The notes under the pieces were generated by a model, which was not told where the DNA came from, made no database searches, and saw only the letters and a program-made list of their open reading frames with translations. Shown here piece by piece: positions 1 to 6,997 of a stretch of DNA of 8,800 nucleotides (position 1 is its first letter; every line of letters begins with the position of its first letter). The DNA is taken from NCBI GenBank assembly GCA_022013235.1, contig JAKLQR010000089.1:1-8800 (forward strand), read 5' to 3'. The stretch comes from Thermodesulfovibrionales bacterium. Lineage in GTDB: Bacteria > Nitrospirota > Thermodesulfovibrionia > Thermodesulfovibrionales > SM23-35. The position numbers and the translations under genes are program-made.

Positions 1-60
1 AAAGATATGACGAGGAAAACCGGGCAAATTGACAAAGAAGAAAGGGGTAGTTTAGATTAG
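1..60 (+). CDS. possible 3' end of an upstream gene (weak)
   Basis: Frame 1 is open from the window edge to a TAG at 58-60 and would encode 19 hydrophilic residues (KDMTRKTGQIDKEERGSLD). The other two forward frames close within this stretch, and the tig ribosome site follows 11 nt after the stop, so this could be the tail of a preceding gene. Twenty codons without a stop is weak evidence, and the stretch also contains the best tig promoter candidate. No family can be recognised. Confidence 0.2.
   Translation, partial: KDMTRKTGQIDKEERGSLD
29..58 (+). promoter_or_regulatory. candidate sigma-70-type promoter for tig-clpP-clpX
   Basis: A perfect -35 hexamer TTGACA lies at 29-34, followed after 18 bp by TAGATT at 53-58 (4 of 6 matches to TATAAT). 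The start of transcription would fall near 65, giving a leader of about 20 nt before the tig start. The -35 is strong and the -10 mediocre. If an upstream gene really ends at 60, the promoter overlaps its 3' end. Confidence 0.45.
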
Positions 61-71
61 AAGAAATACTC

Positions 72-77
72 AGGAGG
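72..77 (+). promoter_or_regulatory. ribosome binding site fixing the TTG start of tig
   Basis: AGGAGG lies 6 nt before the TTG at 84. No ATG or GTG with comparable spacing is in frame, and translation from this TTG puts the ribosome-docking motif at residues 43-50, its usual position in trigger factor. The SD therefore decides a non-ATG start. Confidence 0.85.
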
Positions 78-83
78 TCGAAT

Positions 84-1445
84 TTGCTGAAATCAGTTGA
101 AGATATCAATGCGACAAAAAAACGCCTGAAGATCGAGATACCATCGGATATTATTGAAAAAGAGATCGGGAATTCGCTCGAAAGGCTGAAACAGAACGTA
201 AAAATACCGGGGTTCAGGCCAGGCAAAGCTCCAATAAGCATCATAGAGAAACGCTACGGAAAGGAAATCGAAGCAGAAGTACTCGACAAGCTGATTCCGG
301 AACACCTCCGCCTCGCGCTCCAGCAGGCGGACATAACCCCGCTTACGCTTCCTGCCCTTGATGAAGAAATCGAATTCAAGAGAAAAAATCCTCTGAACAT
401 CTCTATCACCATGGAAATAGTCCCGAAGGTAGAGAATCTCGCCTACGAGAATATTACGGTGAAAGATATCCCTCTCAGCGTCGAAGAGTCTGACCTTGAG
501 GATATGACCAGGAGAATCCGGGAGCAGAAAGCAGTCTACGAAGTTGCCGATAAGGAAATCGAGATGGACGATTTCGCGACTTTTGAGCATGTTGACAGTG
601 TAATCGTTGAAGGCGAAGACGTTCCTGACGTCAAGGAAATCATATCGAAAATGGGGAATAGCATTTTCCCGCCTGACATTATTGAGAAGGCCCTTGGGAA
701 GAAAAAAGAGGACCTCATAGAATTCACCACAACATTCGACGAAACCCGGTCGAAAGAACTCGCGGGAAAGACGGTCAAAATACAGGTCAGGATATCCGAA
801 GTAAAGAAGAAAGCGCTCCCTGCACTGGACGACGAGTTTGCGAAAGACCTTGGGTTCGAAAATATAGCGGATTTCAGGGAGAAGCTCAAAGAAAGGATTC
901 ATGACGCGAAAAAAGAACAGCTCCGGAGGATGCAGAAGGCAGAGATCATCAATAAACTGATCGAATCCCACACCGTTGAAGTGCCGGAATCACTGCTGCA
1001 GAAAGAGATTGAAGCGATCGAAATGAGCAAGAATCTGGACCAAAAGGATGAAGCAACGGAAGAGGAGCCCATCGACCTCGATTCGGACAGCCTCCCGCCT
1101 GTCACCGGAGAATCGAGTGAAGAGGAAGCTGCTGCCCCTGAATCTCAGGATAAAAAGGAAGATACAGACGCTGCACTGAAAGAAAAAGCTGCAAAGAATG
1201 TAAAAGCTTCCCTTCTCATAGATGTAATCGGGAAGAAAGAAGGCGTGTTCGTTACCGACAGCGAAGTGGACGACCGGATTGCCGTTCTGGCCAAGAGGCT
1301 TTCTGCAACACCTCAGGCAATCAAAACCTTTTATCATTATAAAGAGGGGTCTCTCGACGGGCTGAAGCATTCGATATTCCAGGAGAAAGTGCTGGACCTG
1401 CTCTTATCAAAAGCCTCAGTTGAAAAAACTGAAAAAGGAGAATAA
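84..1445 (+). CDS. tig: trigger factor, ribosome-associated chaperone / peptidyl-prolyl isomerase
   Basis: Trigger factor binds the ribosome beside the exit tunnel and shields nascent chains; many members also have FKBP-type prolyl isomerase activity. The 453-residue product shows the three expected parts: an N-terminal ribosome-binding domain with the signature GFRPGKAP at residues 43-50; a degenerate FKBP-like domain at about 160-250, where the usual PGFE stretch reads PPDIIEKALG, so isomerase activity is doubtful; and a helical C-terminal chaperone domain. It is slightly longer than E. coli Tig (432). The extra length sits in an acidic, low-complexity segment at about residues 318-363, rich in E, D, S and P, inside the C-terminal domain. 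The start is TTG with a strong SD. The stop TAA directly abuts the clpP ATG, so tig, clpP and clpX should be translated from one mRNA. Assignment is secure; the acidic segment is the only oddity. Confidence 0.97.
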   Translation: MLKSVEDINATKKRLKIEIPSDIIEKEIGNSLERLKQNVKIPGFRPGKAPISIIEKRYGKEIEAEVLDKLIPEHLRLALQQADITPLTLPALDEEIEFKRKNPLNISITMEIVPKVENLAYENITVKDIPLSVEESDLEDMTRRIREQKAVYEVADKEIEMDDFATFEHVDSVIVEGEDVPDVKEIISKMGNSIFPPDIIEKALGKKKEDLIEFTTTFDETRSKELAGKTVKIQVRISEVKKKALPALDDEFAKDLGFENIADFREKLKERIHDAKKEQLRRMQKAEIINKLIESHTVEVPESLLQKEIEAIEMSKNLDQKDEATEEEPIDLDSDSLPPVTGESSEEEAAAPESQDKKEDTDAALKEKAAKNVKASLLIDVIGKKEGVFVTDSEVDDRIAVLAKRLSATPQAIKTFYHYKEGSLDGLKHSIFQEKVLDLLLSKASVEKTEKGE

Positions 1446-2048
1446 ATGAGTATCATCCCTATTGTAATTGAACAGACAGGACGGTCCGAACGTGCATATG
1501 ATATTTATTCCCGTCTTCTCAAGGACAGGATCATCTTTCTCGGCACGCCGGTAGACGACCATATTGCGAATATAATGATCGCGCAGCTACTCTTCCTCCA
1601 GACGGAAGACCCTGACAAGGATATCCATATCTATGTCAATACCCCCGGAGGCGTCGTGTCCTCGGGCCTTGCCATCTACGACACGATGCAGTATGTAAAA
1701 CCCGACATCGCAACGTACTGTACCGGGCAGGCTGCAAGCATGGGAGCCCTCCTGCTCTCCGCAGGGACAAAAGGGAAAAGATTCGCGCTGCCTCACTCCC
1801 GGATCATGCTGCACCAGCCCATGGGTGGATTCCACGGCCAGGCAACCGACATCGAAATTCATGCCCGGGAAATTCTGAAAATGAAGGATACGCTGAACAA
1901 GATTCTTTCCCTCCATACAGGGCAACCGGTCGAAAAGATACAGGCCGACACCGACAGGGATTTCTTCATGTCGGGGCAGGAGGCGAAAGAATATGGGGTT
2001 GTTGATGAAGTGATCACCACCATAAAGGAAAAGAAAAGTAATGGCTAA
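1446..2048 (+). CDS. clpP: ATP-dependent Clp protease proteolytic subunit ClpP
   Basis: ClpP is the serine protease that forms a double heptameric barrel and degrades substrates unfolded and fed in by ClpX (or ClpA/ClpC). The 200-residue product has the usual length. The full catalytic triad is visible: Ser98 in GQAASMGA, His123 in LHQP, and Asp172 in DTDRDFF. The glycine-rich NTPGG at 65-69 forms part of the oxyanion region. The ATG follows the tig stop with no gap and is served by AAGGAG at 1435-1440, inside the end of tig, so translation is probably coupled. The last 8 nt overlap clpX. Placement between tig and clpX is the classic order and supports co-regulation of folding and degradation. 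A short N-terminal propeptide may be removed, as in other ClpPs, but no cleavage site can be read here. Confidence 0.98.
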   Translation: MSIIPIVIEQTGRSERAYDIYSRLLKDRIIFLGTPVDDHIANIMIAQLLFLQTEDPDKDIHIYVNTPGGVVSSGLAIYDTMQYVKPDIATYCTGQAASMGALLLSAGTKGKRFALPHSRIMLHQPMGGFHGQATDIEIHAREILKMKDTLNKILSLHTGQPVEKIQADTDRDFFMSGQEAKEYGVVDEVITTIKEKKSNG

Positions 2049-3282
2049 GAAAGACGAAATTGCGCTGAAATGCTCATTCTGCGGGAAAGGGCACGCAGAG
2101 GTAAAGAAGCTTATCGCAGGCCCTACGGTATATATCTGCAACGAATGTGTAGAACTCTGCAATGAGATTATTGCAGACGCATTGCAGCAAGAAACGAAAG
2201 GAAGACCGTTTCCTCAGCTTCCCACGCCAAAGGAGATACATAATTTCCTCAATGATTATGTGATAGACCAGGAGCGGGCCAAGAAGATCCTGTCCGTCGC
2301 AGTGCACAACCACTATAAGAGGATTTACAGTCCGGCAGAGAAAGATGTTGAACTCCAGAAGAGCAACATCCTGCTGATCGGACCCACAGGCACGGGGAAA
2401 ACCCTGTTTGCGCAGACCATGGCAAAGGTGCTCGATGTGCCGTTTGCGATCACTGATGCAACCACGCTGACTGAAGCAGGATACGTGGGAGAAGATGTTG
2501 AAAATATCATCCTGAAACTCCTCCAGACATCTGACTACGATACAGAAAGAGCACAGCGGGGGATAGTATATATCGATGAGATCGATAAAATCAGCAGGAA
2601 AGCCGAAAACCCCTCGATCACGAGAGATGTATCAGGAGAAGGGGTGCAGCAGGCGCTCCTGAAATTGATTGAGGGGACCATTGCAAACATCCCGCCGCAG
2701 GGGGGGAGAAAACATCCCCAGCAGGAATATATTCAGGTGGATACAACGAATATCCTGTTTATCTGTGGCGGAGCCTTCGTCGGACTCGACAGCATTATCG
2801 AGCAGAGGAACGGACAGAAAACAGTCGGGTTCGGTTCAGAAATTGTTGCACGGAAAGAAAGAAAAATCGGAGAAACATTAAATCAGGTCGAGCCGCAGGA
2901 CCTGATCAAATACGGCCTTATTCCTGAATTTGTCGGAAGGATGCCAGTGGTCGCAGCCCTCGATGAACTTGATGAAAAAGCCCTGATTAAAATATTAACA
3001 GAACCGAAGAATGCTCTCATGAAACAATATCAGAGGCTGCTATCGTTTGATAACGTGAGGCTGAAATTCTCGGAAGGCGCACTCACTGCCGTTGCAAAAA
3101 AAGCAATCCGGCGCAAGATCGGCGCACGGGGACTGCGGTCTATCCTTGAGGACATCATGCTCGACGTAATGTATGAAATTCCTTCACAGAAGGGCATCAA
3201 GGAGTGCCTGATCACCGAAGAAACGGTTACTAAAAAAGAGAAGCCTGTCCTGATCTACGAGAAACAGGCAGAATCAGCATAG
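2041..3282 (+). CDS. clpX: ATP-dependent Clp protease ATP-binding subunit ClpX
   Basis: ClpX is a hexameric AAA+ unfoldase that recognises tagged or specific substrates and threads them into ClpP. The 413 residues show an N-terminal zinc-binding domain with Cys11, Cys14, Cys33 and Cys36; Walker A GPTGTGKT at 114-121; pore-1 loop GYVG at 147-150; Walker B ending in Asp179-Glu180; pore-2 RKH at 223-225; the ClpP-docking loop VGF at 262-264 (IGF in E. coli); and the sensor-2 arginine in GARGLR (Arg363). Every functional landmark is present, so the enzyme should be active and should pair with the ClpP encoded just upstream. The start overlaps the clpP stop by 8 nt, with AAGGAA at 2025-2030 as SD. 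It ends 12 nt before the convergent dciA stop, with no clear terminator hairpin between. Confidence 0.98.
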   Translation: MAKKDEIALKCSFCGKGHAEVKKLIAGPTVYICNECVELCNEIIADALQQETKGRPFPQLPTPKEIHNFLNDYVIDQERAKKILSVAVHNHYKRIYSPAEKDVELQKSNILLIGPTGTGKTLFAQTMAKVLDVPFAITDATTLTEAGYVGEDVENIILKLLQTSDYDTERAQRGIVYIDEIDKISRKAENPSITRDVSGEGVQQALLKLIEGTIANIPPQGGRKHPQQEYIQVDTTNILFICGGAFVGLDSIIEQRNGQKTVGFGSEIVARKERKIGETLNQVEPQDLIKYGLIPEFVGRMPVVAALDELDEKALIKILTEPKNALMKQYQRLLSFDNVRLKFSEGALTAVAKKAIRRKIGARGLRSILEDIMLDVMYEIPSQKGIKECLITEETVTKKEKPVLIYEKQAESA

Positions 3283-3294
3283 GCAGATTGTCAC

Positions 3295-3747
3295 TCAGCA
3301 TTTCGTTTTCCCCGCGAGAATTGCTTTCCCGATCGCGCTCCGGATCGTTTCTCTGAGTTCTGCATCGTCCACTGGCAATACAGTATCTTCTATAAGAGAC
3401 AGTTCCCCGCCGTCGAGTGTTCTGGACTTTTTCTGTGGAGCACGGTGCTGTGCATCAGATGACACATTCAGGGAAACTTTTCCGAGCTTGAAACGCACAG
3501 CTTCGACCCGGAAAGGACGGAGCTTCCTGAGAATATCATCCTGACGGAACCGAAGCTCCTGGAGCCAGACAGGCGAATCGACAACTATGAGGAGTTCACC
3601 CCGGGAGAGAAGAGCGGGCGCCATGTGAGAGGGAAGTGGTTTCCGGAAAAGACTATTCCACCTCCTCCGCATCTCCCCAAGCTTCACGCCGTCTTCTATG
3701 CCTAATTCCCTGAAAACGCCCGCGAGTAAGGAGTCCGCCCTCTTCAC
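3295..3747 (-). CDS. dciA: DUF721 / DciA-family protein, likely replicative helicase loader
   Basis: DUF721 proteins include DciA, which loads or stimulates the DnaB helicase at replication initiation in bacteria lacking DnaC or DnaI. The 150-residue product shows the family pattern in its first 90 residues: a helical start, Trp30 in the RRRWNSLF stretch, SHMAPALLSRGELLIVVDSP at about 40-59, then VWLQELRF and a charged helix (RQDDILRKLRPF). The C-terminal third is divergent and probably disordered. The start is GTG at 3747; an in-frame TGA lies only 3 nt upstream, so no longer form is possible. It begins 6 nt after rpmB stops and lacks a strong SD of its own, which points to translational coupling. 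The family call is good, while the helicase-loading role is inferred from the family. Confidence 0.8.
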   Translation of the reverse strand: MKRADSLLAGVFRELGIEDGVKLGEMRRRWNSLFRKPLPSHMAPALLSRGELLIVVDSPVWLQELRFRQDDILRKLRPFRVEAVRFKLGKVSLNVSSDAQHRAPQKKSRTLDGGELSLIEDTVLPVDDAELRETIRSAIGKAILAGKTKC

Positions 3748-3753
3748 TCTTCA

Positions 3754-3942
3754 CTACACAGCTTTTTTAATTTTTCCTGAGCGGAGACATCTTGTACACA
3801 CAGTGACCCGCTTGATGCCGCTGCTGGTAACTACGCGGAGTCTCTGCAGGTTTGGCAGGATGATTCTCTTCGTCTTTTTATTGGCATGGCTGACATTATT
3901 GCCGATTGCCCTCTGTTTTCCGCACACAACACAACTCGCCAT
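3754..3942 (-). CDS. rpmB: 50S ribosomal protein L28, zinc-ribbon (Cys4) form
   Basis: L28 is a small protein of the large ribosomal subunit. The 62-residue product carries the family core GNNVSHANKKTKR at 14-26, then LPNLQRLRV, and ends in a basic tail. Two CxxC pairs, Cys4/Cys7 and Cys49/Cys52, mark the zinc-binding version of L28; cysteine-free paralogues in some bacteria replace it under zinc limitation. ATG at 3942 is preceded by a perfect AGGAGG (3953-3958 on the plus-strand numbering). It is the first gene of a short minus-strand unit with dciA and is divergent from infB, so two translation-related genes share one control region. Identity is secure despite the small size. Confidence 0.95.
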   Translation of the reverse strand: MASCVVCGKQRAIGNNVSHANKKTKRIILPNLQRLRVVTSSGIKRVTVCTRCLRSGKIKKAV

Positions 3943-3952
3943 CTGTTTTCAA

Positions 3953-3958
3953 CCTCCT
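3953..3958 (-). promoter_or_regulatory. strong ribosome binding site of rpmB
   Basis: The minus strand reads TAAGGAGGTT here, with the AGGAGG core 10 nt before the rpmB ATG. Together with the conserved CxxC beginning at residue 4, it fixes the start. Confidence 0.85.
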
Positions 3959-3985
3959 TAATTCATTGCATTCGAAAGGTTTATT

Positions 3986-4014
3986 ATGATAACATGTTAA
4001 ATCCCTTGTTACAA
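3986..4014 (-). promoter_or_regulatory. candidate promoter for rpmB-dciA
   Basis: On the minus strand, TTGTAA (4014-4009; 4 of 6 to the -35 consensus) is followed after exactly 17 bp by TATCAT (3991-3986; 5 of 6 to the -10). Transcription would begin near 3979, giving a leader of about 37 nt. The spacer contains the 10-bp palindrome TAACATGTTA at 3990-3999, which could be an operator or chance. Confidence 0.55.
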
Positions 4015-4060
4015 GTGCAATACAAGAGAGAACGTTCTGTTGCCGCGGGTGAAATCTTCC

Positions 4061-4098
4061 ACTCTGCTTGACTTGTTGAGGAGAAAAGCAAGAGTTTT
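4061..4098 (+). terminator. hairpin with T-run in the infB leader (possible attenuator)
   Basis: ACTCT-GCTT at 4061-4069 can pair with AAGC-A-AGAG-T at 4086-4095, giving nine base pairs with one bulged A and a 16-nt loop, followed by T residues to 4098. It lies about 70 nt before the infB ATG. The shape is that of a weak intrinsic terminator, so it could set read-through into infB. The stem is only moderately G+C-rich and the T-run short. Confidence 0.28.
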
Positions 4099-4167
4099 CT
4101 GAACTGTCGATCGTTCCTTACAGGCAAGAGGGGATATCAGATTTCTGAAAAGGTTAGGCATACATAT

Positions 4168-6543
4168 ATGACAAAGATACGAATTTATGAACTGGCGAAA
4201 AAGTTAGGCGTTCCGAATAAGAGTATCCTGAACGAACTGGACAAACTTGGCATCGAAGGGAAAACTCACTCTTCGAGCATTGAACCCGAGCTTGCGAGGC
4301 GGATAGCGGATATCATTCGTAAAAAAACTGCAGAGCCAGTGAAAAAACCAGTGCCTGTAAAAGAGCCTGAGAAAAAAGCTCATGAGGCGGCGGTCGAACC
4401 TCCCGTCAAGAAACCGAAAGAGGAAAAGGAACCGAAAAAAGTAGTGAAAGAGGCAAAGCAGCCGAAAGAGTCACTGCCCGCCGCAGAGGAAAAGAAGGCT
4501 AAAAAAGAGGAACCCGAAGGAAGAATTCAGCCGGACCAGAAGAAGCCCGCAAAGGCCCCGTCTGAAGAAGAAGACGAAATAAAGATACCTGAACGGTTCC
4601 GAAAAGAGATTGAAACAGAGAAAGTAGAGAAATTCAAGGTAAAACCTGGCATGCAGAGGGCTTTTCAAACCATCAGGAAGATCGAGCCGAAGAGATGGCA
4701 TGATCAGAGGCCGACCAAGAGATTCGGAGGGAAAGGAAGGCATTTTGCTGCTGAAGAACAGAAAACGCAGGTGCAGCCTGCCATCACGAGGAAAAAGACC
4801 TTGAAGCTTCAGGAAGGCACTACGGTCAAAGAGTTTGCAGAACTCATCAGCGTCAAACTGTCTGACGTCATCAAAAAGTTCATGGAACTCGGGTACATGC
4901 CGACTATAAACCAGCCTGTTGATACGGATGCAGCCCTGCTCATTGCAGAAGGGTTCGGAGCAAAACTCGAGATTGCCTCCATCGAAGAGGATATCCTGGA
5001 TATCGAAACACCTGAAGAGACCGGCGCCCTCGTCCCTCGTCCTCCCGTAATTACGATCATGGGGCATGTTGATCATGGGAAGACATCACTCCTCGATGCG
5101 ATACGGAAAACGAAGGTCACCGAGACTGAAGCAGGAGGGATCACCCAGCATATCGGCGCCTATAATGTAAAGCTGAAAGGCAAATTCATCACGTTTCTCG
5201 ACACTCCCGGTCATGAAGCCTTCACATCGCTGAGGGCACGGGGAGCAAAGGTAACTGATATCGTTGTCCTCGTCGTTGCTGCCGATGACGGGGTGATGCC
5301 GCAGACTATAGAAGCGATTAATCATGCAAAAGCTGCAAACGTACCTATACTTGTCGCAATAAATAAGATAGACAAACCAGACGCAAACCCTACAAAAGTA
5401 AAAAACGAGCTTTCAGAGCGTGGGATAATCTCTGAAGAATGGGGCGGGAAAAATATCTTTGTCGAAGTATCGGCAAAGAACCGCATCGGTATCGAACACC
5501 TGCTCGAGATGATCCTCCTCCAGTCCGAGATTATGGAACTCAAATCAAATCCTGACAGAAACGCGAGGGGAACCATAATCGAATCAAAACTCGACAAGGG
5601 GAGAGGGCCTATTGCTACGGTGGTTGTGCAGTCAGGCACACTGAAAATCGGAGATGCCTTCTTAGCAGGCATTCACGCAGGAAAAGTCCGCGCCCTCATT
5701 GACGACAATGGAAAACGGATCAATGAGGCAGGTTCGTCAATGCCGGTAGAGGTAATCGGCTTCTCAGACGTGCCGACATCAGGAGATATCTTTACCGTGG
5801 TTGAAGATGAGAAAAAGGCCAGACAGATAGCACTCATACGACAGCAGAAACAGAAACTTACTGAAATTGCCAAAGCACGGAAACTCACTCTCGATGAACT
5901 CTATGCGAAAATCAAAGAAGGAGAGATCCGGGAACTCAACATCATCATCAAGGGAGATGCCCAAGGTTCTGTAGAGGCGGTGAAGGATGCGCTCGAAAAC
6001 ATAACCCACCCGCAGGTGAAAGTCAAGGCCATTCATTCTTCAGTCGGCGGAATCAATGAATCAGACGTTATGCTCGCAGCTGCATCGAGCGCCATCATTC
6101 TGGGTTTTAATGTCCGTCCGGAACTCAAGGCCTCACAAACTGCCGAGAAAGAGGGAGTGGATATCCGTCTTTATACCGTAATATACGAAGCCATCGAAGA
6201 TGTGAGGAAGGCCCTCGAAGGACTGCTTGAACCGACACTCAAGGAAAAAATCCTTGGACGGGCTGAGGTCCGCCAGATTTTCCCGATATCGAGAATCGGT
6301 ACCGTCGCAGGATGTTATGTGATCGACGGAACGATGCACAGGGCAAGTGACGGATTAAGAGTAATCAGAGACAACATCGTCGTATATGAAGGCAAAATAG
6401 CCACATTAAAGAGATTTAAAGACGATGTGAAAGAGGTCAACACAGGATATGAATGCGGTATCATGATAGAGAACTTCAATGACCTGAAGGTCGGAGACAT
6501 TATCGAAAACTACGTCATTGAAAAAATAGCGACAAAACTATAG
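4168..6543 (+). CDS. infB: translation initiation factor IF-2
   Basis: IF-2 is the GTPase that recruits fMet-tRNA to the 30S subunit and promotes 50S joining. The 791 residues contain an N-terminal IF2_N helical domain (about 1-50), a long K/E/P-rich disordered linker (about 52-205), a second IF2_N-type domain from Thr211, and the G domain with G1 GHVDHGKT at 299-306, G3 DTPGH at 345-349, G4 NKID at 399-402 and G5 SAK at 435-437. Then come domains II and III (KGDAQGSVEA from 595) and the initiator-tRNA binding C-terminal domain with GYECGI at 760-765. Length lies between B. subtilis (about 716) and E. coli (890), the difference being in the linker. The ATG has only a weak SD (TAGG, 9 nt upstream). 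The usual upstream partner nusA is absent; infB is instead divergent from rpmB with a leader over 150 nt long. Confidence 0.98.
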   Translation: MTKIRIYELAKKLGVPNKSILNELDKLGIEGKTHSSSIEPELARRIADIIRKKTAEPVKKPVPVKEPEKKAHEAAVEPPVKKPKEEKEPKKVVKEAKQPKESLPAAEEKKAKKEEPEGRIQPDQKKPAKAPSEEEDEIKIPERFRKEIETEKVEKFKVKPGMQRAFQTIRKIEPKRWHDQRPTKRFGGKGRHFAAEEQKTQVQPAITRKKTLKLQEGTTVKEFAELISVKLSDVIKKFMELGYMPTINQPVDTDAALLIAEGFGAKLEIASIEEDILDIETPEETGALVPRPPVITIMGHVDHGKTSLLDAIRKTKVTETEAGGITQHIGAYNVKLKGKFITFLDTPGHEAFTSLRARGAKVTDIVVLVVAADDGVMPQTIEAINHAKAANVPILVAINKIDKPDANPTKVKNELSERGIISEEWGGKNIFVEVSAKNRIGIEHLLEMILLQSEIMELKSNPDRNARGTIIESKLDKGRGPIATVVVQSGTLKIGDAFLAGIHAGKVRALIDDNGKRINEAGSSMPVEVIGFSDVPTSGDIFTVVEDEKKARQIALIRQQKQKLTEIAKARKLTLDELYAKIKEGEIRELNIIIKGDAQGSVEAVKDALENITHPQVKVKAIHSSVGGINESDVMLAAASSAIILGFNVRPELKASQTAEKEGVDIRLYTVIYEAIEDVRKALEGLLEPTLKEKILGRAEVRQIFPISRIGTVAGCYVIDGTMHRASDGLRVIRDNIVVYEGKIATLKRFKDDVKEVNTGYECGIMIENFNDLKVGDIIENYVIEKIATKL

Positions 6544-6548
6544 AAACA

Positions 6549-6627
6549 GTCAGAAGTCAATAGTCAATAGACAGTAGCCCATAATCAAATATCCACAACT
6601 AATGACAAATGACTGATGACTATTGAC
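6549..6627 (+). repeat. inverted arrays of 7-nt repeats (GTCANNN / TGACNNN)
   Basis: The infB-rbfA spacer is built from two opposed heptad arrays. GTCA recurs at 6549, 6556 and 6563, with a degenerate GACA at 6570; the complement TGAC recurs at 6603, 6610, 6617 and 6624, each exactly 7 nt apart. A perfect 12-bp inverted repeat, AGTCAATAGTCA (6555-6566) and TGACTATTGACT (6617-6628), lies within them, separated by 50 nt. The RNA could fold into a long imperfect hairpin ending just before the rbfA SD. The arrangement resembles the short heptanucleotide tandem repeats known in intergenic DNA of some bacteria such as cyanobacteria; its function is unknown. Confidence 0.8.
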
Positions 6628-6637
6628 TGAGGTTAAT

Positions 6638-6997
6638 ATGCTTCCTTACAAGCGTTCCCAGAGAGTCAGTGATCTGCTCAGAGAAGAGATCGCGGATATC
6701 ATCATGTATAAATTGAAGGACCCGCGGATCGGTTTTATCACCGTCACCGGCGTCGATGTAACAAGCGACCTCAAGATGGCCACTGTCTATGTAAGCGTCC
6801 TGAAAGAAGAAGAAAAGAAACCTACCCTTGAGATCCTGCAGACTGCAAAAAGTTTTGTCCGCTCTGAACTCTCGAAAAGGCTGAGGATGAAATTCATACC
6901 CACCGTAGATTTCAAACTCGACAGCTCCATTGAATACGGGGATAAAATAGACAAACTGCTCAAAGAGATCGGAGAAAAAGATGATAGCTCCTCCTGA
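6638..6997 (+). CDS. rbfA: 30S ribosome-binding factor RbfA
   Basis: RbfA is a small KH-like RNA-binding protein that assists late maturation of the 30S subunit near the 5' end of 16S rRNA. The 119-residue product has the family opening (YKRSQRVSDLLREEIADII), the DPRIGFITVTGVDVTSDL strand-turn region at about residues 28-45, and the VYVSVL strand, ending in a short charged tail. I chose ATG at 6638, served by GAGG at 6629-6632 with 5-nt spacing. A TTG five codons upstream (6623) is in frame but lies inside the heptad repeat and adds residues the family does not have. It follows infB in the standard order, though across an unusual 94-nt repeat spacer, and overlaps the next gene by 17 nt, implying coupled translation. 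Confidence 0.95.
   Translation: MLPYKRSQRVSDLLREEIADIIMYKLKDPRIGFITVTGVDVTSDLKMATVYVSVLKEEEKKPTLEILQTAKSFVRSELSKRLRMKFIPTVDFKLDSSIEYGDKIDKLLKEIGEKDDSSS

Noticed and set aside
93..971. Long minus-strand open frame opposite tig
   Set aside because: It lies wholly inside a certain gene, its translation shows no domain pattern, and it arises from the codon bias of tig.
3283..3294. Bidirectional terminator between clpX and dciA
   Set aside because: Only 12 nt separate the stops, and no stable G+C-rich hairpin with a T-run is visible on either strand.
3698..3961. Plus-strand frame of 87 codons opposite rpmB and dciA
   Set aside because: It is a shadow of two well-supported minus-strand genes, with no SD and no recognisable protein.
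4068..4096. TTGACT as the -35 of an infB promoter
   Set aside because: No acceptable -10 lies 16-18 bp downstream (AGAGTT at 17 bp), and the hexamer falls within the hairpin stem.
6549..6627. CRISPR-like array
   Set aside because: The repeat unit is 7 nt, with 3-nt variable parts and inverted orientation; there are no spacer-sized unique segments.
6623..6637. TTG start five codons upstream for rbfA
   Set aside because: It sits in the heptad repeat, has no SD, and the ATG at 6638 has a well-spaced GAGG and matches the family N-terminus.
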